A stretch of 61,618 nucleotides of DNA from an uncultured Prevotella sp. (GCA_934120735.1 CAKOVA010000004.1:1-61618), one strand, 5' to 3'. Positions 1-9,471 are shown, counted from the stretch's first letter. Notes: generated from the letters alone by a model not told the origin. Numbers and translations are program-made.

Positions 1-1
1 G

Positions 2-46
2 CTGCACCTGATGTACAAGCTGAACATCAGCGGAAAGAAAAAATAA
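2..46 (+). CDS. C-terminal tail of an upstream gene (partial)
   Basis: An open frame enters the window from the left and ends at a TAA at 44-46, giving the last 14 residues (LHLMYKLNISGKKK). The hydrophobic/polar alternation followed by a lysine tail would fit the end of an outer-membrane or secreted protein, but the piece is too short to identify. It runs in the same direction as the peptidase downstream and is separated from it by almost 600 bp. Confidence 0.4.
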   Translation: MHLMYKLNISGKKK

Positions 47-144
47 GCTTCGACAAGCAATAGCGCATCCGTAAAAAGTCTAAGGATGGCGGGTAAGAAA
101 CCTATAAAATAACGACAAAAACGGAAGCCGGCCCGACATACACG

Positions 145-232
145 CCAATCTCATTGACTTTGACCACCAAACTCATTGACTTTGACCTCCAATCTCATTG
201 AGTTTGGGCATCAATCTCAATGAGTTTGGAAA
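145..232 (+). repeat. 22-bp repeat array L1 (4 units)
   Basis: Units start at 145, 167, 189 and 211, exactly 22 bp apart. Units 1-3 follow CCAA-N3-CATTGA-N-TTTG; the fourth is a variant with CAATGAGTTTG and ends GGAAA. The same unit recurs at six other intergenic places in this window. Confidence 0.9.
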
Positions 233-276
233 AACGCCCCATGGCCACGACTTTTTCATCTAAAAGTATTGTTTTT

Positions 277-475
277 TGTTTCAACAACGAATTCAACAAA
301 TAAAACAAATCCGATTGTTCGGAATCAATGAACGCAGGCGTTCTACGAATCAAGCGAATTTGGCAAAGACACTCAGCATGTTTATGTCAGCAGATTTGTT
401 TCATTCGCAGAACGCTTGCGTTCATTGTCTTGCCTAGTTCATTCGTTCAATTTGTTACATTCGTTGTTCAACAAT
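277..475. repeat. ~200-bp imperfect palindrome
   Basis: The left half read forward and the right half read on the other strand match over most of their length. Best arms are 328-344 and 409-425 (16 of 17 positions). The outer parts also pair (CAACAACGAATTCAAC against GAACAACGAATGTAAC), and the centre is ACTCAGCATG with its near-complement. Each arm contains a small palindrome, GAACGC-NN-GCGTTC. A single half-copy occurs at 12125-12181. It could form a cruciform or a large RNA hairpin. Confidence 0.8.
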
Positions 476-586
476 ATTACCCTTCAATGTAAGAGTCACA
501 CCCCATGACGGTGCCTCAGCTCATGGATGCGTGTCTAATATTCGTTAAATGTCCCTATAATAATAAGGTGTATCTGATATTTTTCG

Positions 587-594
587 TACTTTTG
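587..594 (+). promoter_or_regulatory. -7 box (TACTTTTG) for dcp
   Basis: TACTTTTG matches the Bacteroidetes -7 consensus TAnnTTTG and lies about 28 bp before the dcp start codon. No clear TTTG -33 box is present. Confidence 0.5.
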
Positions 595-622
595 CATCAC
601 GCATCAAGAAGATTGTACGAGT

Positions 623-2725
623 ATGGATGAAAACAGCATAGAGAAAGCAAAACACGACAACGTTTTTTTTGAAGAATACGACACGCCCCATCACACCGTG
701 CCGTTCAACCGCATTCGCTTCGAGCACTATGAGGAGGCGTTCATGGAGGGCATACGCCGCGATGACGAAATCATCGAAAAGACCATCAACGACCCCGAGG
801 AGCCTACGTTCGAAAACACCATCGCACGCGTGGACACCTCGAAAGGCGAGCATTATTATGACTTGCTTGACCGCGTGTCAACCGTTTTCTCGTGCATGCT
901 GTCGGCCGAAACCAATGATCAACTGGACGAGCTGGCACAGAAACTCAGTCCTATCCTCACCAAGCATGCGAACGACGTGATGCTGAACAAGCGGTTGTTC
1001 GAGCGTGTGAAACATGTTTACGAGCATCATCGCGAGCTGACACCCGAAGAGCAGATGCTGCTGGAGAAATCGTACGATGGCTTTGTGCGCAGTGGTGCGT
1101 TGCTCGACGACGAAGGCAAGGACCACCTGCGCAAGCTAACCGAAGAGGCTGGAGTGCTGTCGTTGCAGTTCTCGCAAAACTTACTCAAGGAGAACAAGGC
1201 GTTCACGCTGCACATCACCGACGAGAAACAACTGGACGGACTGCCCGACACCGCGCGCGAGGCTGCCGCCATGACGGCCAAAGAACGGAATTTGGACGGA
1301 TGGGTGTTCACGCTCGACATGCCCAGCTACTCGCCGTTCATGACCTACGCTACCCAAAGAGACCTGCGCCGCCAAATGTACATGGCACGCAACACGGTGT
1401 GCACGCACCAAAATGACGAGAACAACCTGGCCATCTGCCAACGCCTCATCAACCTGCGCCGCGAGATAGCCCAACTCTTGGGTTACGACACGTATGCCGA
1501 CTATGTGCTGAAACACCGCATGGCATCCAAGGTGGAGAATGTATACCAGCTGCTCAACGACCTGATAGCGGCCTACAAGCCCACGGCACTGAAGGAGAAA
1601 GAGGCGCTCCTCGAGATTGCCAAGCGCCAGGAGGGAGCCGACTTTGTGATGGAGCCGTGGGATACGGCCTATTACAGTCATCAACTACAGATGGAGAAAT
1701 ACAACCTCGACGCAGAGATGTTGCGCCCTTACTTCAAATTGGAGAACGTCATCAAGGGCGTCTTCGGACTGGCTACCCGCCTGTACGGCATCAACTTCAA
1801 GGAGAACAAAGACATCCCAGTGTATCATCCCGACGTGAAAGCCTACGAGGTATCCGACAGGGACGGCTCGTATCTGGCCGTGCTGTACGCCGACTTCTTC
1901 CCACGCAAGGGCAAACAGGGCGGTGCCTGGATGACCGAATTTCAAGGTCAGTGGATAGACCGCAAGGGCAACAACGTGCGTCCCCATGCGTCGTTAGTGA
2001 TGAACTTCACCAAGCCTACGGATGACAAGCCCGCCCTACTGACACTGGGTGAGGTGGAAACTTTCCTGCACGAGTTTGGCCATTCGCTGCACGGCATGTT
2101 CGCCAACACGCGGTTCGAGAGCCTTTCGGGCACCAACGTGTGGTGGGATTTCGTGGAGCTGCCCTCGCAGTTCATGGAGAATTTCGCCGTTGAGCGCGAG
2201 TTCTTGCAGACCTTCGCCTTCCATTATAAGACGGGCGAGGTGATTCCCGACGAGCTGATCGACCGCATCGTGCGCAGCCGAAACTTCATGGCAGGCATGG
2301 CATGTCTGCGTCAGGTGAGCTTCGGACTGCTCGACATGGCCTACTACACACAGCGCGAAGCGTTCAACGAAGACATCATCCCCTTTGAAAAGAAAGCCTG
2401 GGAGAAGGCCATCCTCGGCAAACAGCTGCCCGAGACGTGCATGACAGTGCAGTTCTCGCACATTATGGCCGGCGGCTATGCGGCGGGCTACTACAGCTAC
2501 AAGTGGGCCGAGGTACTGGATGCCGACGCTTTCAGCGTGTTCAAGCGAAACGGCATCTTCGACCAAGCCACCGCCCAGCGGTTCCGCGACTGCATCCTTT
2601 CCAAGGGTGGAACGGAGCATCCCATGACGCTGTACAAGCGTTTTCGCGGACAAGAACCCACCATCGACGCCCTGTTGGAGCGCAACGGCATCAAGCGACA
2701 ACAGCGAGGAACCCAATTGTCCTAA
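623..2725 (+). CDS. dcp: M3 family metallopeptidase (peptidyl-dipeptidase Dcp / oligopeptidase A type)
   Basis: A 700-residue zinc metallopeptidase that trims oligopeptides, probably in the cytoplasm or periplasm. The zinc motif HEFGH is at residues 483-487, inside the typical M3 context FLHEFGHSLHG, and the downstream glutamate lies in the segment FVELPSQFMENFA. Full length for the family. No signal peptide is apparent (N-terminus MDENSIEKAKHDN), so a cytoplasmic location is likelier here. The first gene of a + strand run, followed after ~60 bp by dCMP deaminase. Family assignment is firm. The choice between peptidyl-dipeptidase and endo-oligopeptidase specificity is not settled by sequence. 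Confidence 0.92.
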   Translation: MDENSIEKAKHDNVFFEEYDTPHHTVPFNRIRFEHYEEAFMEGIRRDDEIIEKTINDPEEPTFENTIARVDTSKGEHYYDLLDRVSTVFSCMLSAETNDQLDELAQKLSPILTKHANDVMLNKRLFERVKHVYEHHRELTPEEQMLLEKSYDGFVRSGALLDDEGKDHLRKLTEEAGVLSLQFSQNLLKENKAFTLHITDEKQLDGLPDTAREAAAMTAKERNLDGWVFTLDMPSYSPFMTYATQRDLRRQMYMARNTVCTHQNDENNLAICQRLINLRREIAQLLGYDTYADYVLKHRMASKVENVYQLLNDLIAAYKPTALKEKEALLEIAKRQEGADFVMEPWDTAYYSHQLQMEKYNLDAEMLRPYFKLENVIKGVFGLATRLYGINFKENKDIPVYHPDVKAYEVSDRDGSYLAVLYADFFPRKGKQGGAWMTEFQGQWIDRKGNNVRPHASLVMNFTKPTDDKPALLTLGEVETFLHEFGHSLHGMFANTRFESLSGTNVWWDFVELPSQFMENFAVEREFLQTFAFHYKTGEVIPDELIDRIVRSRNFMAGMACLRQVSFGLLDMAYYTQREAFNEDIIPFEKKAWEKAILGKQLPETCMTVQFSHIMAGGYAAGYYSYKWAEVLDADAFSVFKRNGIFDQATAQRFRDCILSKGGTEHPMTLYKRFRGQEPTIDALLERNGIKRQQRGTQLS

Positions 2726-2784
2726 TCAGCCAAATTGGCTTCATCAGTCCGACATCCACGATAACCCCCAAAAACAACATCGCC

Positions 2785-3225
2785 ATGAGCAATGACAAAC
2801 TTCATCAACTGGACCAACGCTACCTGCGCATGGCCCGCATCTGGGCCGAAAACTCGTACTGCCGCCGCCGACAGGTGGGTGCGTTGGTGGTGAAAGGCAA
2901 CATGATTATCAGCGACGGATACAACGGTACGCCGAGTGGATTTGACAATGTGTGCGAAGACGAGAATGGAGTTACTCATCCCTACGTGCTGCATGCGGAG
3001 GCTAATGCCATTACCAAACTGGCACGAAGCTCGAACAACAGTGACGGCTCTACGCTCTATGTGACGGCCTCACCGTGCATAGAATGCGCCAAGCTCATCA
3101 TACAATCGGGCATCAAACGGGTGGTGTATGCCGAGAAATACAGACTGGAAGACGGCATCAACCTGCTGAAGAGAGCTGGCATAGAAGTGATCTATCTAAA
3201 CATCAATGACAATGAAACCAAATAA
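2785..3225 (+). CDS. dCMP deaminase (ComEB type)
   Basis: 146 residues when started at the ATG at 2785; a longer in-frame extension reaches back into the peptidase gene and is a shadow. It converts dCMP to dUMP for thymidylate synthesis. The zinc/catalytic motifs of the cytidine/deoxycytidylate deaminase family are both present: HAEAN (His ligand plus catalytic Glu) and PCIEC (two Cys ligands). The segment GYNGTPSGFDNC-like (here GYNGTPSGFDNV) is typical of dCMP deaminases. Its 3' end overlaps the S41 protease start by 20 bp, so the two are likely translated together. Confidence 0.92.
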   Translation: MSNDKLHQLDQRYLRMARIWAENSYCRRRQVGALVVKGNMIISDGYNGTPSGFDNVCEDENGVTHPYVLHAEANAITKLARSSNNSDGSTLYVTASPCIECAKLIIQSGIKRVVYAEKYRLEDGINLLKRAGIEVIYLNINDNETK

Positions 3226-4936
3226 GTCGAATCGATTCGTGCCGCTGCTGATGGCTCTTTGTGGCATCATCGGCATCGGAGTGGGATCGTTCTACTCCAA
3301 TCATTTCTCGGGAAACCGACTGAACATCATCAATACGGGTACCAACCGAATCAACAATCTGTTGCACATCATCGACGACCAGTATGTGGACAAGGTGAAT
3401 CTTGACTCGCTTGTGGAGGATGCCATGCCGAAGATTCTCACGGGTTTGGACCCTCATAGCGTTTACATCAGTGCCAAAGACGTGCAGGCAGCCAACCAAG
3501 AATTGCAGGGATCGTTCTCGGGTGTGGGCATTGAGTTCACCATCCGCGAGGACACCATCCATGTACAAAACGTCATTCAGAACGGTCCTGCCGAGCGTGC
3601 AGGCATCCTGGCAGGCGACAAAATCGTGACGGTTGACGACAAACCCTTCGTGGGGAAAGTGGTGACCAATCAGGAAGCGATGAAACGACTCAAGGGTCCC
3701 AAGAACACAAAGGTGAAGATTGGCGTGGTGAGATATGGCGACAAAAAGCCACAATCGTTTGTTGTCACCCGCGGTGACATACCCCTGAAGAGCGTGTCGG
3801 CCACCTACATGATTGACGACAGCACAGGCTACATCCGCATCAAGAGCTTCGGTGAGACCACCTATGCCGAACTGTTGGTGGCCTTGGTGAAGCTGGGTGA
3901 ACAAGGATTCAAGAACTTGATCATCGATCTTCGCGACAACACGGGCGGCTATTTGCAGTCGGCCGTACAGATGGCCAACGAGTTTTTGCCCAAAAACCGG
4001 CTCATTGTTTACACCGAAGGACGCAAGTCGCCCAGGCAGGAGTTCAGGTCAGACGGGCGAGGCAGCTACAAACAGATGCCATTGGTGGTGCTGATCAACG
4101 AAGGATCGGCATCGGCCAGTGAAATTTTTGCTGGTGCCATGCAGGACAACGACCGCGCTACCATCATTGGACGGCGTTCGTTTGGCAAGGGACTGGTGCA
4201 GAAACAGATTGAATTTTCCGACGGAAGTATGGTCCGACTGACCATCGCACGTTATTACACCCCATCGGGACGCTGTATTCAGAAGCCCTATGTGCCGGGG
4301 GATGAACAAGACTATGCGCAAGATTTGCTAAGCCGTTATCAGCATGGAGAGTTCTTCTCGGAAGACTCTATCAAACACACCGGTCCGGCATACCATACCT
4401 CCAACGGACGTACCGTATATGGTGGGGGCGGCATTACGCCAGACCTCTTCGTGCCGGAAGATACCACCGCCTACACCTCTTATTATAAGCAAGCCAGCAT
4501 GAGCGGACTGATTTTGCAGTTTGCCTTCTCGTATACGGACGACAATCGATTGAAGTTGAACAACTTTAAGGAGATGATGGAGCTGGAAGACTATCTCAAG
4601 AAGCAGAATCTGGTGGACAAGTTCGCTACCTATGCCGACAAGAAGGGACTGAAACGGCGCAACTTGATGATCAAGAAGTCGTACAACTTGCTCGACCGCT
4701 ACATCAACAGTCGCGTGATATACAACATGCTCAACGAACAAGCTTGGCTGCAATACATCAACCAGGACGACGCAGCCATTCGGGAAGCACTGAAAACATT
4801 CAGAAACAATGCAGCGTTCCCGAAGGCTCCTGAACAGCAGAAAAATGGGAAGAAAGAAAACAAGAAGGTGGCCAATGCCAACCTTTTGCAACGACAACCC
4901 GAGGTAAGACGACTGCCACAAACCTACAGGGCATAG
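3206..4936 (+). CDS. S41 family C-terminal processing peptidase
   Basis: 576 residues. An N-terminal hydrophobic stretch (about residues 10-27) would act as signal or membrane anchor. A PDZ domain follows (about 85-180), then the peptidase domain with the Ser-containing segment NEGSASASEI (about residue 300) and the Lys in FGKGLVQ (about 325), the Ser/Lys dyad of CtpA/Prc proteases. These act in the periplasm on protein C-termini. The start overlaps the preceding gene; a second ATG six bases on (3212) is equally possible. The C-terminal ~150 residues are charged and less typical, ending in a Lys/Asn/Glu-rich tail. Confidence 0.9.
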   Translation: MTMKPNKSNRFVPLLMALCGIIGIGVGSFYSNHFSGNRLNIINTGTNRINNLLHIIDDQYVDKVNLDSLVEDAMPKILTGLDPHSVYISAKDVQAANQELQGSFSGVGIEFTIREDTIHVQNVIQNGPAERAGILAGDKIVTVDDKPFVGKVVTNQEAMKRLKGPKNTKVKIGVVRYGDKKPQSFVVTRGDIPLKSVSATYMIDDSTGYIRIKSFGETTYAELLVALVKLGEQGFKNLIIDLRDNTGGYLQSAVQMANEFLPKNRLIVYTEGRKSPRQEFRSDGRGSYKQMPLVVLINEGSASASEIFAGAMQDNDRATIIGRRSFGKGLVQKQIEFSDGSMVRLTIARYYTPSGRCIQKPYVPGDEQDYAQDLLSRYQHGEFFSEDSIKHTGPAYHTSNGRTVYGGGGITPDLFVPEDTTAYTSYYKQASMSGLILQFAFSYTDDNRLKLNNFKEMMELEDYLKKQNLVDKFATYADKKGLKRRNLMIKKSYNLLDRYINSRVIYNMLNEQAWLQYINQDDAAIREALKTFRNNAAFPKAPEQQKNGKKENKKVANANLLQRQPEVRRLPQTYRA

Positions 4937-4958
4937 AGAATTTTGCCCAAACAAGACA

Positions 4959-5528
4959 ATGAAAAATAACCGAAAGATGAGCAAACAGAACCTCAGACAA
5001 GAAATGCGACAACGCAAAAAGGCTTACGGCAGTGAGCAATTGCGCCGGATGTCGCAACCCATCATCGAGACTTTGCTTGCTCATCCTCGTTTATTATCGG
5101 CTCACACCATCCTGCTTTATGCGTCACTGGCCGATGAAGTGGACACACATGAACTCATCAACACGCTGTTACAGCAAGGGAAAACGCTACTCCTGCCCGT
5201 CGTAGTGGATGACCACACGATGAAAATATGCCGCTATACACACGATACAAACGTAGGGCATGGAGCCTTTGGCATTATGGAACCCCAAGCTGAAGCGTTT
5301 ACTGATTATGAGCAAATCGACCTGATATTGGTCCCAGGAATGGCCTTTGACCGCCATGGTCATCGTCTCGGTCGGGGAAAAGGCTATTACGATCGATTTC
5401 TTTCCCAAGCGAAAGACTGTTATAAAATAGGTGTATGTTTTCCGTTTCAACTGGTTGACGAAGTGCCAACCGATGAGCATGACGTGAGAATGGACGAGGT
5501 CATCACGCAAAAGTGCGCCGAGGATTGA
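4959..5528 (+). CDS. 5-formyltetrahydrofolate cyclo-ligase
   Basis: 189 residues (183 if started at the internal ATG at 4977, which begins MSKQNLRQEMR and fits the family start better). ATP-dependent conversion of 5-formyl-THF to 5,10-methenyl-THF in folate metabolism. The diagnostic GRGKGYYDRFL motif near residue 140 and the preceding LVPGMAFDRHGHRLG segment are intact. It closes the + strand run after the protease (22 bp gap) and converges on the DUF721 gene only 4 bp away. Confidence 0.92.
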   Translation: MKNNRKMSKQNLRQEMRQRKKAYGSEQLRRMSQPIIETLLAHPRLLSAHTILLYASLADEVDTHELINTLLQQGKTLLLPVVVDDHTMKICRYTHDTNVGHGAFGIMEPQAEAFTDYEQIDLILVPGMAFDRHGHRLGRGKGYYDRFLSQAKDCYKIGVCFPFQLVDEVPTDEHDVRMDEVITQKCAED

Positions 5529-5532
5529 GCGC

Positions 5533-5823
5533 TTAGTATATCCTCACCTCGGTGATGACCATGGCTCCCACTTGCTCGTTGAGCCGCTTCACCAGTTGCG
5601 TTCGCATCATGGAAAGGTCTTGTCGCAAGGCCGGATTGAGTATTTTGACAAAGAGTGTCTGATTTTTAATAAAGCGTTCACCCGTACATTCATCGATGGT
5701 TTTGCCCACAACTGTAGGCCATGCGTCAATCAGACGACGCTGCAACAAGGGCGTTTCCAATCCATTTTCGCGCAAGGTCTGCTGCAAGATGTCCGCAAGT
5801 GTCTGTACTTTTCGTCTAAACAT
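5533..5823 (-). CDS. DUF721 / DciA-like protein
   Basis: 96 residues. The segment AWPTVVGKTIDECT and the following VKILNPALRQDLSMMR are typical of DUF721, the family that includes DciA, a loader or partner of the DnaB helicase in bacteria lacking DnaC. The start overlaps the recF stop by 8 bp in the same direction, so the pair is translationally coupled, in keeping with a role in replication. Short compared with proteobacterial DciA but ordinary for Bacteroidetes. Confidence 0.85.
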   Translation of the reverse strand: MFRRKVQTLADILQQTLRENGLETPLLQRRLIDAWPTVVGKTIDECTGERFIKNQTLFVKILNPALRQDLSMMRTQLVKRLNEQVGAMVITEVRIY

Positions 5824-6988
5824 CCGGCTCCTCCATTTCTTTTTGGGGTGTCAAAGCATCACAACCAGCAACGTTTTGCCCACTTGTTAACCGCTCGCTA
5901 AGTTCTCCATGCACCACCTCAAACAACTTATAATCAAACGAATGGCGACTGAGAATGCTGTCCAAATGGTCACGATTCGTGTCGGTGATGAAGATTTGTC
6001 CATAGGCATCACCCGCCACCATGTTCACAATGCGCTCTACTCGACCCGCATCCAACTTGTCAAAGATATCGTCTAACAGGAGGAGTGGCGTGGTTGACGA
6101 GGTTGTACGCTTGAGAAAATCAAACTGAGCCAGCTTCAATGCCAGCACATAGGTCTTGTTTTGTCCCTGACTTCCTTCGCGTTTAAGCTGATAACCACCA
6201 ATCATCATCTCCAAATCGTCACGATGTACCCCGTGAAGCGAATAGCCCACGGCACGGTCTTTGTATCGGTCACGCTGGATGACATCAAGCAATGGCCCAC
6301 GCTGTGCATGCGAGATATATTGCAATGACACCGTTTCGTGACACCCCGAAACATGGTCATAAATCGTTTGAAACACGGGAACGAACTCACGAACGAATGC
6401 ATCGCGCTTGGCATAGATGGCCTCTCCCTGCGTTGCCATCTCCTGTTCAAGGATTTCCATCAACGCCCCATCCGGCTCTTGTTCGGCTTTCAGCAGGGCA
6501 TTTCGTTGTGTCAAGGCCTTGTTGTAACGACTCAACAGCTCTATATACGAATGATCCAACTGCGAAATAACCATGTCCAGGAAACGACGACGACCGTCAC
6601 TTCCGCCATCAATCAAGGCGGTATCCGCCGGAGAAACAAAGATGAGCGGAATCAATCCAATGTGTTGCGACAGGCGTTTGTATTCCTTCTGATTGCGTTT
6701 GAATCGCTTTCTCGTGCCACGTTTCATGCCACAATAGATGCGTTCTTCATCCCCCATGTCATTGAGATACATGCCGTCGAGCACAAAGAAGTCGCGATCA
6801 TGCGTGATAACTTGTGAATCAATGGGATTAAAAGCACTGCGACAAAATGACAAGTAATACACGGCATCCAGCAGATTGGTCTTACCTTCGCCATTGTGTC
6901 CAATGAGGCAATTCAACTTAGGCGAAAAAGTAAGGTCGGCTACCTGAATGTTCTTATAATTGAGTATGGATATCTTTTTGAGAATCAT
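5816..6988 (-). CDS. recF: DNA replication/repair protein RecF
   Basis: 390 residues from the ATG at 6988 (MILKKISILNYKN); an upstream in-frame ATG adds 15 residues that do not fit the family. RecF is a structural-maintenance-type ATPase that helps load RecA at gaps. Visible motifs: Walker A GHNGEGKTN near residue 30, and the C-terminal LLLLDDIFDKLDAGR combining Walker B and D-loop. Coupled to the DUF721 gene by overlap. Full length. Confidence 0.94.
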   Translation of the reverse strand: MILKKISILNYKNIQVADLTFSPKLNCLIGHNGEGKTNLLDAVYYLSFCRSAFNPIDSQVITHDRDFFVLDGMYLNDMGDEERIYCGMKRGTRKRFKRNQKEYKRLSQHIGLIPLIFVSPADTALIDGGSDGRRRFLDMVISQLDHSYIELLSRYNKALTQRNALLKAEQEPDGALMEILEQEMATQGEAIYAKRDAFVREFVPVFQTIYDHVSGCHETVSLQYISHAQRGPLLDVIQRDRYKDRAVGYSLHGVHRDDLEMMIGGYQLKREGSQGQNKTYVLALKLAQFDFLKRTTSSTTPLLLLDDIFDKLDAGRVERIVNMVAGDAYGQIFITDTNRDHLDSILSRHSFDYKLFEVVHGELSERLTSGQNVAGCDALTPQKEMEEPDV

Positions 6989-7106
6989 AGCAAATATGCC
7001 CTTGACAGACTGCGTTACAGCCGTCGGGTTCATGCAAAGTTACGTGTTTTGAAGGGGAAAAACGAAAAAAGTAAGCAATATATTTCAATATATGAGATAA
7101 ATGCGT

Positions 7107-7114
7107 TAATTTTG
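7107..7114 (+). promoter_or_regulatory. -7 box (TAATTTTG)
   Basis: TAATTTTG fits TAnnTTTG and lies ~88 bp ahead of the TPR membrane protein gene at 7202, divergent from recF. No strong -33 box is evident. Confidence 0.45.
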
Positions 7115-7201
7115 CAACGCATCATAGTCGGGAAGGCACTTCACGCCTGGAACCGACGTCACTGCATATCAGAAAAAACAATAAAAAAACATCATCAATA
7201 A

Positions 7202-7903
7202 ATGGCAAACAATCAAGTGAAGAGAGATCAGGAAAACAAAGATACTCTCACCCAATCACAGGCTTTCTTTGAGAAATACAAAAAGCCCATCATCATTGCA
7301 GTCGTAGCCCTCGTTGTCATCATCGCTGGGGCATTCCTTTACAAGGCTTATGTGTCTAACCCACGTGCCGAAAAGGCCAGTACAGAGCTTGGTAAGGGTC
7401 AACAGTACTTCAATGAAGGCGATTATGAAAAAGCGCTTAACGGCGACAAGATTAAATATGGAGGCTTCTTAAAGGTCGCCAGCGACTACAGCAGCACAGA
7501 TGCAGGCAACTTAGCCAACCTCTATGCCGGCCTCTGTTATGCCAACCTGGGCAAATGGAAGGAAGCTGTGAAATACTTGAGCGAATACAATGGTGCCAAT
7601 GATGCCATGGTAAGTCCGGCTGCTTTGGCCGCACTTGGCAACGCATACGCACACCTCAACCAACTGGATAAGGCGGTAGAAAACCTGAAAAAGGCTGCCA
7701 AGAAAGCTGACAGTAAAGGTGATGACGGCGTAAACAACAGTCTGTCTCCTACTTTCTTGATGCAGGCTGCCAAGATTTTGGAAAGCCAGAACAAGAAAAG
7801 CGATGCACTGACGATGTATCAGGACATCAAGAAAACGTATGTCAACTCGGCTGTTGTACAGAGTGGAGAGATTGACAAATACATCGAACGCGCTTCACGA
7901 TAA
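7202..7903 (+). CDS. Tetratricopeptide membrane protein (YfgM-like)
   Basis: 233 residues. A short charged cytoplasmic N-terminus (about 28 residues) is followed by one transmembrane helix, roughly residues 30-48 ([18 protein letters not shown]), and then TPR-like helical repeats facing the periplasm. Topology and size resemble YfgM, an ancillary subunit of the Sec/periplasmic chaperone network. That functional link is by resemblance only. ribH starts 5 bp after its stop, so the two form an operon. Confidence 0.75.
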   Translation: MANNQVKRDQENKDTLTQSQAFFEKYKKPIIIAVVALVVIIAGAFLYKAYVSNPRAEKASTELGKGQQYFNEGDYEKALNGDKIKYGGFLKVASDYSSTDAGNLANLYAGLCYANLGKWKEAVKYLSEYNGANDAMVSPAALAALGNAYAHLNQLDKAVENLKKAAKKADSKGDDGVNNSLSPTFLMQAAKILESQNKKSDALTMYQDIKKTYVNSAVVQSGEIDKYIERASR

Positions 7904-7908
7904 CACCC

Positions 7909-8385
7909 ATGGCAACCTCATTACACCCCCTCTCCAGCTACGATGCGTCGAAAGTGCCTGATGCCAGCAACATGTGTTTCGGCATTGTGGTATCTGAATG
8001 GAATCCCGAAATAACGGGTGCCCTGCTGGATGGATGCGTAGCTACGCTCGAGAAACATGGCACTTTGCCTGAGAATATCCATGTAAAGACGGTACCCGGC
8101 AGCTTTGAACTCATCTATGGTGCCCATCAGATGGTGCTCAATGGCGGGTATGATGCCGTTATCATCTTGGGAAGTGTCATCCGTGGAGAGACGCCCCACT
8201 TTGACTATATCTGCCAAGGTGTGACCCAGGGAATCGCTCACATCAATGCCAAAAGTGAGATACCGGTGGTCTTTGGTTTGCTGACAACCAACGATTTGCA
8301 GCAAGCTCAAGACAGAAGCGGTGGCAAACTGGGCAACAAGGGAGATGAATGTGCCGTGGTAGCCATCAAAATGGCAAAGTTTTAA
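7909..8385 (+). CDS. ribH: 6,7-dimethyl-8-ribityllumazine synthase
   Basis: 158 residues, normal length. Catalyses the penultimate step of riboflavin synthesis, condensing the pyrimidinedione amine with 3,4-dihydroxy-2-butanone 4-phosphate. Family signatures: [10 protein letters not shown], the phosphate/substrate loop [13 protein letters not shown] with the active-site His, FGLLTTND, and the C-terminal [14 protein letters not shown]. No FMN riboswitch is visible upstream, and the gene lies in an operon with the TPR protein rather than with other rib genes. Confidence 0.95.
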   Translation: MATSLHPLSSYDASKVPDASNMCFGIVVSEWNPEITGALLDGCVATLEKHGTLPENIHVKTVPGSFELIYGAHQMVLNGGYDAVIILGSVIRGETPHFDYICQGVTQGIAHINAKSEIPVVFGLLTTNDLQQAQDRSGGKLGNKGDECAVVAIKMAKF

Positions 8386-8435
8386 CAAGCCAGAACAAGG
8401 CCCATCAAACAAAAAGAACATATCAGCAGCGAACA

Positions 8436-8933
8436 TTGAAAGACTTCGCAGCCATAGATTTTGAAACTGCCAACAGCTGTAGAAGCAGCGTGTGCAGCGT
8501 AGGTGTGGTGATAGTAGAGAATGGGAAGATTACCGATTCGTACTATCACCTCATTCGTCCTTACCCCAATTACTACCATCCACGAAACATTGCCGTGCAT
8601 GGTATTTTACCCTCAGACACACAAGATGCGCCCACCTTCCCTGAAGTGTGGGCCCAAATAACGCCCCTCATCAAGCATCTTCCATTGGTGGCGCACAACA
8701 AAGCCTTTGATGAGAGCTGCCTGAAGGCCTGCTTTGCATCCTACGGCATGGCCTATCCCAACTATCCTTTCTATTGTACGTTGATCGCTTCACGCAGAGT
8801 TTTCTGCCACCACGAATTGGCCAATCACCAGTTACACACAGTAGCGGCCCATTTGGGTTACAACTTAGTGAACCATCACCATGCCTTAGCCGATGCTGAA
8901 GCCTGCTCGGTTATCGCATTAAACATCCTCTGA
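8436..8933 (+). CDS. DnaQ-like 3'-5' exonuclease (DEDDh)
   Basis: 165 residues from a TTG at 8436, which gives the N-terminus LKDFAAIDFETAN expected for the family. The only upstream ATG (8349) would add 29 unrelated residues and overlap ribH by 37 bp. The DEDDh exonuclease motifs are present: IDFETA (D, E), the middle segment HNKAFDESCLK (D), and HHALADAEAC near the C-terminus (H and D). Acts on single-stranded nucleic acid ends in proofreading or repair; the exact substrate is unknown. Confidence 0.85.
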   Translation: MKDFAAIDFETANSCRSSVCSVGVVIVENGKITDSYYHLIRPYPNYYHPRNIAVHGILPSDTQDAPTFPEVWAQITPLIKHLPLVAHNKAFDESCLKACFASYGMAYPNYPFYCTLIASRRVFCHHELANHQLHTVAAHLGYNLVNHHHALADAEACSVIALNIL

Positions 8934-9087
8934 CGAACGAGAAACAAAGACGAACAACGTGCGTAAAAACAAGCACACACGCCCAACTCAGGTAGGATTA
9001 ACGATGCTAAAAGCCACCATTTTCAAGCTATACGGCACACACATTTATACACACTGAATACAATAAAGACAACAATAACAAAGAATT

Positions 9088-9471
9088 ATGAAACTATTTC
9101 ACCTTTTACAAGCCTACGAATTCGATGAAATCATGCCCGTCATCAATGACATGTTTCCCGGAACCAACAAGTTCCGTCCACAACTAAAGATGGCATACGA
9201 CATGTTGCTCACCATGAAACCAGTGAACAACAGCAAGCCTATTCGTTACAAGGTCATGCCCGGCGACAAGCCCGACCACTCGTATGTGGGTGCTGAAGAC
9301 AGCTGTTTCAACGCTACCTGGGAGGTATGTCTGGGCAAGGACATATCACGTGGACAAGGTGTTGACTTAAATGACGCAGAATTGCTGGCCAACGCATTGG
9401 TCAACCTCTGTCTGCAAGCCAAATATCCCAAAGAATTCGAACAAGCACACCAAAAACTAATGCGGGGGTAA
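9088..9471 (+). CDS. Conserved small protein, function unknown
   Basis: 127 residues beginning MKLFHLLQAYEFDEIMPVI. No signal peptide or membrane segment; predicted soluble alpha/beta, mildly acidic. I recognise this as a type found in Bacteroidetes but cannot assign a domain with confidence. Its start is well separated (154 bp) from the exonuclease gene, suggesting its own promoter. It converges on the sigma operon. Confidence 0.7.
   Translation: MKLFHLLQAYEFDEIMPVINDMFPGTNKFRPQLKMAYDMLLTMKPVNNSKPIRYKVMPGDKPDHSYVGAEDSCFNATWEVCLGKDISRGQGVDLNDAELLANALVNLCLQAKYPKEFEQAHQKLMRG

Larger units (their letters stand above)
47..622. other. Gene-free stretch with a 22-bp array and a long palindrome
   Basis: No credible gene is visible here. 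The stretch holds a four-unit 22-bp array (145-232), a ~200-bp imperfect palindrome (277-475) and a -7 promoter box in front of the M3 peptidase gene (587-594). A minus-strand open frame at 545-853 runs antisense into the peptidase gene and is not credible. Confidence 0.7.

Noticed and set aside
145..232. 22-bp arrays as CRISPR
   Set aside because: Units abut each other with no variable spacers, units differ from one another, and no cas genes are in the window.
545..853. 102-residue minus-strand frame overlapping dcp
   Set aside because: Antisense to the start of a strongly supported peptidase gene, with no recognisable features.
2036..2716. 226-residue minus-strand frame within dcp
   Set aside because: Runs antisense to a conserved peptidase domain; a mirror of codon bias.
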